In this document: piece by piece, positions 52,416 through 61,289 of the stretch
Layout of the letters: every line of letters begins with the position of its first letter
Numbering within the stretch: position 1 is the stretch's first letter
Source: Paraphoma chrysanthemicola
Taxonomy: Eukaryota; Ascomycota; Dothideomycetes; Pleosporales; Phaeosphaeriaceae
Length of the DNA stretch: 64,000 nt
Direction: 5' to 3'
Assembly: GCA_020744225.1 (NCBI GenBank)
Contig: JAGMWG010000019.1
Location: 558,001-622,000, forward strand
The notes under the pieces: model-generated
Databases searched by the model: none
Told to the model about the DNA's origin: nothing
The model's input: only the letters and a program-made list of their open reading frames with translations
Translations under genes and position numbers: made by a program

Positions 52416-52980
52416 CGTGTTGGGGCGTGGCGGGACTAGAGTAGCGAAGAATAGAGCAAGAAACACCAAGCACCTTAAGAGTGCGCCGGCGCACAAAAGC
52501 TTTATCTCATACGAAGCTTGCCGGTCGGCTACTGAAGGTGTGCAGGGTTATTGTGCGCCTTGTACGTCTTCGACGTCTTGGCGGAGGAATTGTCAGGGAG
52601 AGGCGAACGGCTTCCCCAGACGGGGGCGGAAAGCCGCTCGCAGTCCCGGAAATTCAACCTGTAATGCTGCGGAATCTCGGTCCGCGCTGGGATCTGCATC
52701 TCACACACATTGGGATTGGACGGGCAAAACATCGGTATCAATGCTGATGCAACGATGTCACGTCACGAGGCGTTACGGGTGGTTGGGTGTGGAGAATAAA
52801 GTGTCCCTGCGGGGTGAAGATCTGCCGAGCGAACACTCGCGGCATGGCGTCACGTACAAGCCTTTCAAGTCTCTGAAGCGCTCCTCGGATTCCATCAATG
52901 GGCAACGAAATTTCAGCGGTAGTTTGTGAAAGAAATTTTGTGAACGAAAGTCTGTCGCTTCATACTGCGCTTATCGAGTG
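52416..52980. other. Upstream region of the MFS gene
   Basis: About 560 bp, no coding signal; overlapping short plus-strand frames are shadows. Confidence 0.4.
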
Positions 52981-54567
52981 CTAATTGATAAACTCTTGCT
53001 CATCACCTGTAGACACCAGCAGTTTTAGGGTGATACGCGGGCAACATCCTGAATTACCCGTGGAATAAATTGACGTCAGCTGGATATCCACATCTTTACC
53101 TAAGAAGACCTGTAGCACCTCGCCTGGGCAGTCAGTCCTGAAAAGCTGGCTATTGGGTTCAGCTAGCTCCATGAGCACACAGAACTACCATGTCTTCGTA
53201 GCAATGCCTACGTCCTCCTGCTTCCGCGTATCCAGGACATTCTCCTCTATCCAGGCGATAACATTAACAATATTCTCCAACCATTTAAGATGGACCTCGG
53301 AGTGTGGCAATGGCATCCTCTGGGATTTTGTCCACTGAATGTGCCCAATAGGGTTTTGTTTATATGAGACAGGAAACCCATTGGCATCAATCATTTCCCA
53401 TTCTGGCCATTCCCTCGAAACAGCCTCGCCTTTTTCCTCTATTTCTTCAAATGTCACGGTTCCTGCCTGTCGCAGTTTCGATATGTTCTGATTGTAGATC
53501 TCCGTGGAACGATCGTACGGAATCAGTGGTAGAAAACGACGATTAAAGCGATACACGCCACACGGTCGCGTTCCCCACCACCTATTCTGCGCTCGTCTCA
53601 CTATTTGCAGCGCTTCACATCGCATTTGGATGGCTATATGTTTCTCGTTCGGTCGCGGGCTTTGCGGAGCAAAAGGTTCTTTGAGGTGCTGGGGATGCGC
53701 CTCATACAGGTCGGCCAGCCTATTCAATTGGGTCGCCAATGCCTGTGCGCGATTGATCCGGATCTGCTGGTAGGCTTCAATGAAGTCGGCCACTTCTTTG
53801 ATAGAAGTCGTACCGGTATGCACATTGTTAAATAGATCAGCGGCGCCTTCGACTTCAGGAACCCCCGGCCAAGGCTCAATTAGATACTTGTAATTCCCAT
53901 TAGGATAAAGCCTGGAATTAACCACCAGTTGTGTGAGTCGTTCAAGCCCTGATTTGAAGGAGTCAGCGAACGGTCAACTTCTTGTTACACCGGCTCTATC
54001 GTGGGTTTTTTGTCAAGACGAAGTGCGACGTATCCGAGTGCAGAGCGACCGTATCGTCGCGAGACCATGGAGTACGAACGACCACCACACTAGCAATAAT
54101 GACGACGTAGGCGAAAGCTACATGACTGTATAAGATGATCTTATATCCGAAAAAAAAAACGTACAATAGCGCATCAACCCTTCGCGATCAAGCTCCCGGG
54201 GAAGTGGTACCCACCAAGGTTGACCACGAGAGCTCCAGTCCAAGGTTCGGTAGTGAACGAAGGCAAGAAAGCCCGTCCTTGTGAAGTCTTCCGGGCGGTC
54301 CTCTCTCGATTTTGGCGGTTTGAAGCACAGCTTTCGAGCTTGATCGTTTACTTTGAGGAAGGTTTGCCATTCGTCCATGCCACCGCGGAAGAATTTCCCC
54401 CAAGGTGACGGACTGTTCTCCAGTGACCAGATGAGCCGGGGTCCAGCATGCAATGAGAGTCGGATGAGTTGTTCGAACTCAAGGTCGACCAATACACCCT
54501 CGTGGAGCTCGGCTGGCAGTTTCTCCAGATCTTGCGCAATTCTTTCGAAGCGAGCGCTTCTCGACAT
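52981..54567 (-). pseudogene. F-box-like protein gene, probably inactivated
   Basis: The 5' part (ATG 54567 to about 54,170) reads IAQDLEKLPAELHEGVLVDL, then LEFEQLIRLSLHAGPRLIW, an F-box-like start. The larger 3' frame is open without ATG from about 53,990 to TAG 53185-53187 and contains RLADLYEAHPQHLKEPFAPQ and RAQNRWWGTRPCGVYRFNRR. The same frame then continues past the TAG for about 67 codons (MELAEPNSQLFRTDCPGEVL) to a stop at 52981. No clean intron joins the two parts; the expected donor region begins with a run of ten T. CAG to TAG would be one C-to-T change. If the TAG is the natural end, the gene might still work. The family seems to be a Dothideomycete F-box-like group. Confidence 0.45.
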
Positions 54568-54861
54568 GATCGCGGTATGAGCTCAGGTAATCAGCAGCTA
54601 ATAACACGATAAAAGGTATCGTATGAGAGTGTGCATTTTGTCGTTCTGGATGAGCGACCGTTTCATGACGCTGAGGAGATTGAGTCACGCCTCAAACTAG
54701 GCAGATGCGCACAGACCTCCATTTTGGCTGATTTGGCTGACAGGAGTTCCGTCGTCGAGATGTACATAGCTTGATGTCGTCGAGATAACTAAAAGTTCCA
54801 TATCTAAACAAGGTCTCACACTTTAGACCCGGAACCGACTCCCTTTAAGAGGATATTGCGC

Positions 54862-56598
54862 ATGGCTCACATTTCACCCCTTCACGCACCACATTTCGCA
54901 GCAACCAGATCCGCAGAAGAGATCGCAAAACGTCTGCGCGAAGACGAAGAGCTGATAAACTCAGGGCAGCCTTGTAGTTGGGTTGCGTGGCATCTGAAAG
55001 GCTATGATACCGGAAAGGGTGCTGCGATCGCTGCTTGTCTTGCACCTAAGCTTGACTTGAGTCACGAGACAAAAAGCCTCATCTACGACAACTTGGTTCG
55101 AAAGATTCGACAGCATCTTAAGAATGAGAGTTCCAATGGACAATCGAAAGTTACAAGGCAGCAGGAGAATGCCACCAAGGACGTCCCCTCGCCATCAGAG
55201 CTCTCTACTGCACTCAAAGTCATAGTTCATTTGCAAGAAATGGCAGTCATCTCAAGCGATACTCCAGCGAGAACAATCGTAACGATACTCAAAGAATTAA
55301 ATGGCTCCACTCCGTCTCTACACGACACCCTCGAAAGGTCTAAGCAATCAAACGTCCCTGATCCGCCGTTCATCCCACGAAAGCGGCTGTGCTACATCTG
55401 CCGCACAGTGATCGCCACCCCAAACCCTGCTCAGCCCTCATTGTGCATCCCATGCAATGCTTTCAATCACTCATCATCTTCGCTATCAACTCCCAGCAAG
55501 CTCTCCATCTCGCCAACATTCGTCGCTCTTGTAACAGGAGCGAGGGTGAATCTTGGCTATCATACCGCCTTACGCTTGTTACGTTGTGGAGCGCGTGTCA
55601 TTGCAACGACTCGTTATCCTCGAGATGCTATCGCGCGATATCTTTCCGAAAATGATTCTTCGAACTGGCAGGACAGGCTGAAGGTTATTGGAGCAGACTT
55701 CAGGTCTGCTGCTGATGCGTTCGTGCTGGTAGATGAAACGAAGAAATGCCTGTCGGTATGGTCAAGTAGTGATCCGGAAACAAAATTGTTTGCTGTCATT
55801 AACAACGCAGCGCAAACGTTGACTGATAGCGTGGGAAAAGAGCAGCGTGCAGTTGACAGGGAGAAACAGCTCAAATTGAGCATTGAGCAAGAGCGAATAT
55901 TGGTAAAAGGCACATACCAAGCGCGAGTACGTGGCGATGCCTTGTCATTGACTTTAAAAGCAAACAAGAAAAGCAGGATTGATCTTAACGCTGCGAACAC
56001 CATGGAGACGAAGCTCATGACCACCAACCCGAACAGCGGCGACGTCCCACAAGCAGAGGTAGAGACTTATTCCAAATCATCCTGGGTGCAATCGATATTC
56101 GAAATCCCATACGAAGACGTCATGTCAGCGCACGCTGTCAACACCTTCGTTCCACTCATCCTCTGCCGCGAGCTGCTTCCCTTCATGGGATTTGACGACA
56201 CGTCGCTATATCCTACTTCCACCAAACCACAAGGCTATATCATCAATGTCTCTTCTCGTGAGGGTATCTTCGAGGACGGCACTAAGTCGACTGCAAAGCG
56301 AGGAAAGCACGTCCACACCAACATGTCCAAAGCTGCTCTCAACATGATCACCGAAACAGAAGCTGCTGTTGCATGGCAAAAACGACGAGTTGCAATGAAT
56401 ACGGTGGATCCGGGGTATATGAGCGCTGCTCCGGAGTTTGAGAATGCAGGCGAAGGTGTCAGGCCGATTGGCTGGGAAGATGGTGCGGGAAGAGTGTTGT
56501 GGCCAATTGCCATTGGCGAGTTGGAAAATCGGGCTGTGTGGGGTCGCTTTTTGAAGCACTACGGTGCGGTAGAGGTAGATCCGGGAGTGGGAAAATGA
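54862..56598 (+). CDS. SDR-like oxidoreductase with N-terminal helical and zinc-ribbon-like extension
   Basis: Single exon, 578 residues from ATG 54862 (an upstream TTG is not used). Residues 1-170 are helical and charged. Residues 177-198 carry two CxxC pairs (C177/C180, C195/C198), a zinc-ribbon-like knuckle. The SDR fold starts at VALVTGARVNLGYHTALRLL (near 220) and has VIATTRYPRDA, NNAAQTLTD and YIINVSSREG. At the active site the usual Tyr-x3-Lys is HVHTNMSKAALNM: K490 is kept but the Tyr position is Thr. This is probably a conserved non-classical subfamily, since I recall the same arrangement in other eukaryotes. Catalysis is therefore uncertain. Insertion of about 90 residues between NNAAQ and the NVSS segment is also family-like. 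Confidence 0.82.
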   Translation: MAHISPLHAPHFAATRSAEEIAKRLREDEELINSGQPCSWVAWHLKGYDTGKGAAIAACLAPKLDLSHETKSLIYDNLVRKIRQHLKNESSNGQSKVTRQQENATKDVPSPSELSTALKVIVHLQEMAVISSDTPARTIVTILKELNGSTPSLHDTLERSKQSNVPDPPFIPRKRLCYICRTVIATPNPAQPSLCIPCNAFNHSSSSLSTPSKLSISPTFVALVTGARVNLGYHTALRLLRCGARVIATTRYPRDAIARYLSENDSSNWQDRLKVIGADFRSAADAFVLVDETKKCLSVWSSSDPETKLFAVINNAAQTLTDSVGKEQRAVDREKQLKLSIEQERILVKGTYQARVRGDALSLTLKANKKSRIDLNAANTMETKLMTTNPNSGDVPQAEVETYSKSSWVQSIFEIPYEDVMSAHAVNTFVPLILCRELLPFMGFDDTSLYPTSTKPQGYIINVSSREGIFEDGTKSTAKRGKHVHTNMSKAALNMITETEAAVAWQKRRVAMNTVDPGYMSAAPEFENAGEGVRPIGWEDGAGRVLWPIAIGELENRAVWGRFLKHYGAVEVDPGVGK

Positions 56599-56927
56599 TG
56601 AAGGCTAAATATGTTCAGTCGTGTGCTTCTGCTATTCGGCTGTACACACCGTATAGTAGTGCACTAAAGAGTTACTGCCTACTCTTAGTTTCTAAGGGTG
56701 AATATATTCAAATGCTACTCATAACCTATTTTGTAGTCCCCTAATAGCTTTCATTATCTATTAGTCTTATGCTACGCTCGTAGAAAGGCGCAAAGGTCTC
56801 TAGGAGTTAATAATAGCAGGCAGCCTCCCAGATAGCAAAAGTGCGCGGCCGAACATGTTTTGCCATAAAGAAAGCCTTGCGTGCTGGGAACAGAAAAGAG
56901 AACCTACCAGAACTCAGACTCGACAAT
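56599..56927. other. TpA-rich non-coding stretch
   Basis: Rich in TAG, TAA and TTA triplets on both strands (for example TAATAGC, CTATTAGTC, GTTAATAATAG), unlike the flanking genes. Looks like degraded, RIP-like DNA, but no transposon can be named. Confidence 0.4.
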
Positions 56928-57440
56928 TTACTCGCCTGCATGAGTTCCGTTCTGTTCCCACTCAGCCTTCCGTTCTCGCTCAACTTTTTTCACATTCTTG
57001 TGCTCGAAACCGAGAGCCGCGATGAAGGCAAGTTCAACTGCCACTAGAAGAAGAACAAACACATCACTAACTGCGTTCCGATACGACAACCTGAGTGCGC
57101 GCAATTGAGCCTGCGAATATATAAGACGCTGTAGATTGAAAGCCCCAGCATCCACGATAGCTTCGATCGCGACACCATGTAGCTCTAAATTGACATTCGC
57201 CGCGAGCCTATCTAGGAACAACGTTTGTGATATGCAGAGACTAATGGCACCACCAAGTTAAGAAGCAAGTTAGAATAGCGCTATTTCGACATGTTACTAC
57301 AATTGCGATAGGCTTGCAAGACAGAACAGCTTGCCATTCCCGGTGACCATGTCCTTTTCATCAAGAGATATTGAGACGGCTGTGTACGGCAAATTGATTG
57401 CGCATCCTGTTCCAATGCCACAAAAAACAAAGATCAGGAG
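56928..57440 (-). pseudogene. C-terminal remnant of a DHA2-type MFS efflux transporter
   Basis: Minus-strand translation gives, in order, FCGIGTGCAINLPYTAVSIS (near 57,400), a broken part with stop codons, LGGAISLCISQTLFLDRLAA (near 57,230), then the open frame to 56928 with LSYRNAVSDVFVLLLVAVEL and GFEHKNVKK. These are the last third of a 14-helix drug/siderophore/toxin efflux pump of the DHA2 family (the QTLFLNRL and ALR-SY-AV-DVF patterns). Nothing convincing remains of the first two thirds, and internal stops separate the pieces, so this is a truncated relic. Such pumps often belong to metabolite clusters. Confidence 0.65.
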
Positions 57441-57632
57441 TTCGCGGAATCTCGCAGCTTCGTGGACACCGTCGGCACGAGCCGTTTCGTGTCATCAGCG
57501 GTACGGATTAACTACAGACACTCAGGTGATCATTATTTTTGCCAGTACTGTCAAGTAGCTCAACATGTACTGCCATATTGCATTCAGTTTCTACTACCAT
57601 ACTTATTGTACATTGACCCACTACAATTTTTC

Positions 57633-58910
57633 TCAGAATGGTGGCGGAGCAAGATCCAATCCCTCCACGCTCAATTTGAACTGATCACTCCTCGAGTAAC
57701 TCCCACCAGCATCAAAGTCCAATCTACCCCTCTCACAATCCTCAAAGTCAACCTCGGTGACCAGCAAGTCATCTTCGGCTTCCCACAATGGGCCTGCTAG
57801 AACTTCCCCGAGAGGCGAAATGATACACGATCCACCACGGCTGACAAATTCCTCTCCATCGGCCGATGAGTCAGACTTTTGGAAGGGGTTGACGTTCAGT
57901 GCATCATGCTGGGTGTAGGAACGAGGCGAAGTTTCGATTGCGGAAGTGTCGCCATTAGGTTGTTCTGACTCGTTCTCGTTGACTGCTTCTCGGATGGGTA
58001 TGCAGATCTCGTGGCCTTCCTCTGTTTTGCATATCGTGCTCCTCCGTCGGCCCGAGCTTCTTTGTGGAGGCTTATGCTCCTCGCTGTGTAACGGAGCTCC
58101 ATTGGTCTGGGCGGACGCCTTAGCCTCTTTCTTCCCGCCTGTTATCCATTCAGGCAAGTGCTTCTTGCGAACACATTGGTTCGCGCTGACAACGAAGCAT
58201 CGACCTTCGCATCCTACTGTGCGCATAAGCGATTCCCAAGTATCTCTCGCGTCAGCCGTAGGAGCAAACCAGAGGTTGACATTTTGGCTGTAGAGACTCT
58301 GACGCAGCATCGGCATGTAGTTCTCCCAGCAGATCGCGGATCCGAGAGTCAACCTCACGTCCTTGATCTCAGTGGTCATGGCGCGCAACGTCGATGCGGT
58401 TCCAAACCCCCAAACGAGGCGCTCACTGCCGGTGGGCATGAGCTTCCGCCTCTTTCCCAGCACACCAAGTTTCGGACACACAAAGACGACGCCGCAGTAG
58501 AGGGTACCGGCGCATCTCTCGACCAGGCCAGTGACAACGAGAACACCGGTCTCTCTAGCAATACGCTCCAGTTCCTCTCTAACACCATCACCCCGGTATT
58601 TCTTTCCTCTTGGTAGCTCCAGCTTTTTGTCCACCCAATCCTGTCCTGCCCCAGCGGGAGTGTCTCCAAGATCTACCGCATCGTGGAAGTAGTGTAGGAA
58701 TTGTTCGCGTCCTTCGGGTGCGCGAGCACCAACAGCAGCACCGAAGCTACATGTGCGCGGGTACCCTCCAAGATAGGCTTCGGGAAAGAGGATTATGTCA
58801 ACGCCCTGTGAAGCGGCGCGTTTGGTCGTCGCTTCGAGAGCTTGAAGAGTTTCGGCGGTTGTGGAGAGCGTGCGCGACTGTGCGGATGCGAGCTTGAGTT
58901 TCTGTGGCAT
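57633..58910 (-). CDS. Nitrilase-family carbon-nitrogen hydrolase with a long insertion
   Basis: Single exon, 425 residues from ATG 58910. The fold has the catalytic Glu-Lys-Cys set: E44 in DIILFPEAYLGGYPR, K156 in GKRRKLMPTGSERLVWGFG and C194 in GSAICWENYMPMLRQSLY. These segments match the branch of nitrilases, cyanide hydratases and cyanide dihydratases, which convert nitriles to acids or amides. Between WI (about 256) and SRGGSCIISPLGEVLAGPLW (about 357) lies a hydrophilic insertion of about 95 residues, low in complexity (Ser/Glu/Lys-rich) and absent from typical 320-380-residue members. It is open without stops and could hide no intron of normal form. Catalytic residues are intact. Confidence 0.88.
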   Translation of the reverse strand: MPQKLKLASAQSRTLSTTAETLQALEATTKRAASQGVDIILFPEAYLGGYPRTCSFGAAVGARAPEGREQFLHYFHDAVDLGDTPAGAGQDWVDKKLELPRGKKYRGDGVREELERIARETGVLVVTGLVERCAGTLYCGVVFVCPKLGVLGKRRKLMPTGSERLVWGFGTASTLRAMTTEIKDVRLTLGSAICWENYMPMLRQSLYSQNVNLWFAPTADARDTWESLMRTVGCEGRCFVVSANQCVRKKHLPEWITGGKKEAKASAQTNGAPLHSEEHKPPQRSSGRRRSTICKTEEGHEICIPIREAVNENESEQPNGDTSAIETSPRSYTQHDALNVNPFQKSDSSADGEEFVSRGGSCIISPLGEVLAGPLWEAEDDLLVTEVDFEDCERGRLDFDAGGSYSRSDQFKLSVEGLDLAPPPF

Positions 58911-59704
58911 GGTGAATCAAGCTTACAGTAACAATTACAACGCTCCAGAAAGTTACGGTTGAACACAATGACTATGAAACAATGGACGTCAAGAAGTCTC
59001 CGCCGACGTGGATTTCGAAGAGGGAGACACGAGCATCTGAGGCGTGAGAAGCGGAGTATTGAGTAATAGCTTCTGGAGCTTCCCCGCTCCCCCACTTTCA
59101 AGGTACAAAAGGGCGGATTGAACCATCACTTCGTACTCACTCGATTTCGAGCGAACTAAACATGGCGAAGCACACTTTGGAACCATCGTAACGAACCACA
59201 ATCGTGAACATAGAAGGCTGAACAATCATGTCAAATCCGAGAATTTGTGTCTCTTCGGTGCTGTCGTGCAATCTGCCACAGCTAGTGTAATGATCATACA
59301 GCCATCCGTTCCTTCCAAGCAATTGCCTGTTCCTGTATCCGGGTATACCCATTGCGTTTCGTTGCATAACCCGCATGAAGAATATGCATATCCATCCATT
59401 CCCTGTCCAATGAAAAGCCTCCAATTGTGCGCCGATGATCCCGAAAATGTGATGAGCCGTGGTAGTGACAGAATGGGGTATCGCTAGATAAAATAAAGAT
59501 CGAAAGTCGCAAGAGTATTACAATCCGTATTGTGGTGAAGTGGTAAGTTCTCGTGCGGCAGAAGGTGATGCTAATCAGTTCTGTCAGCAACAATTTTAGT
59601 GGCTTGAGAGTGGCGCGTGTCTGGACTTACAGTTAGATCAATTCCGACGCGGCACGATTTGCACATGAAAACCCGAAAGCTGCGCTAAACTGTCCGAGTA
59701 GATT
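58911..59704. other. Intergenic region, nothing supported
   Basis: About 800 bp between the nitrilase start and the end of the rhodopsin-like gene. Minus-strand frames of 78-102 codons overlap each other with no domain. Confidence 0.4.
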
Positions 59705-61289
59705 TCAGCTGGTGGATGGGCCATGCTCAAGGTCTCTTTCGGCACTACGACTCCTGGAGTTCTTGCGACTGCTCGGATTGAGTGCTGCGCAAACTGTGCG
59801 ACAGCCTTGTACCCATTCGCGAGACGCCCAGCCAGGCTCGTCGGACTTGGGCAACGCGGTGAGGTTGCGTGTGCTCGCGTAGCTTTTCTGGCTCAGATCA
59901 TCACGCTCTTCCACGTGAATGTCTAGACCCTGGCTGACTTTGATGCCCGCAAACGGCACGCCGGAACCTTCTGCGCCTTCGGGCTCGGCGCGCGAGGCCG
60001 TTGCGGAATGTGCCGACAGCTGAGGATTGCTTTTGCCACGAGTCCGTGATGACATTTGTATAGGCGTCTTGATGCTGCCGGACCTGGTGTACTCGCCGCG
60101 CGAAGTCGACCCAGAGAAGTATCGCCGGAAGAAGACTTTCATGGCTGGCGCAGAAGCACAGATCATGCCCAGATCCGCTTCCAAAACCGTCCAAACCCAG
60201 CCGTAATAGGCGTACCATGTTATGTCGTATGTGTCTAGAGGTATTAGAATAGTTTGTGTGGAGGAGGGCTTCTCAACTTACAGTAGTAGATATACGTAGC
60301 GTAATACGTGCGTAGTATGCCACAAACACAGGTCCTGATTAAATTCAGCTTGTTAGGACACAATCACCGGATGTTAAAACTTACACTAAACCGATCGCGA
60401 AAATGGCGCAAAGGCCTGCTTTCTGGCGCTTTCCCATCCGCAGATTCCAGACGAGGAACACGGGAAGCAAGCAGATAATGAGATCTTGTACCGTACTAAT
60501 AATCGCGCAGGCAACGACTATCGCGCCTTCGTTCAAGTAGGTAAGCTTGTTCTGCAACCTCCAAGATGGATCGAATAAATGGAAGTATCCGACGACGGGA
60601 GAGTACGTGAATATGATCAGGACAGTGAACAGAATCCCGTAAATAATGCAGAATACGATCATGCCGTATACCCATTTCACGAAGCTATTTTTGAGGGATC
60701 CCGTCATGCGTCGGTAAAAACATAGGATCGAGACCTTTATGAAGGTTGTGGACACTAAATAAGTAATTTCGATAGCCATCGTGATCTGAAGCGCCTGTCA
60801 GACCTATTTGGACATGATTTGATAGCATATTTACCTCTCGAGTAGTGATGTGAGTTCGATCAGTTTGATCCCAGGTATGCCATTGAAAGCCGTACACACG
60901 AACAGCTACACTCAGTAAGCAATTGCCACAATCTAGGGACCAGGTTACTCACCTAACACAGCAGAAACTGTAAGACCAATCAATGGGAACATAGCGAAGG
61001 TCATGAGAAGGTCGTCCACGCCTGAGTTCTTGGCGACTGTGAGGCGCGCCCACATTCGCAGAGTGTAGACAATGAATGTGATGGCCAATACAATTATCAG
61101 TGCTATTGGCGCTTCCCAACCACGTTCTTCTGGATCCACATGGTTTGGCCTTGGCCACGATTTCAAGACCTCTGAAGGCGGATGGAGACCTCCATCGCGA
61201 GCAAAGAGAGCATCGGCGACAGCGGCAATCCCACCATCGCGGACGAGAAGGTTGTCTGCCACCGCACTCAGACCGGCCACGCGTGGCAT
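59705..61289 (-). CDS. Fungal rhodopsin-type (Pth11-like) seven-helix membrane protein
   Basis: Five exons (61289-60953, 60905-60835, 60794-60385, 60334-60282, 60234-59705) give 466 residues; introns are 40-50 bp. The family signature is present: APIALIIVLAITFIVYTLRM, RLTVAKNSGVDDLLMTFAMF, EITYLVSTTFIKVSILCFYR, LTYLNEGAIVVACAIISTVQ, DLIICLLPVFLVWNLRMGKR and DITWYAYYGWVWTVLEADLG. These proteins span the membrane seven times and include the Pth11-like receptors; no CFEM domain is visible at the N-terminus. The cytoplasmic tail (about 130 residues) is Ser/Arg-rich and probably phosphorylated. Ligand unknown. Confidence 0.87.

Noticed and set aside
24042..61289. A complete secondary-metabolite cluster
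   Set aside because: No PKS, NRPS, terpene cyclase or other backbone enzyme is visible; tailoring-type genes alone are not enough.
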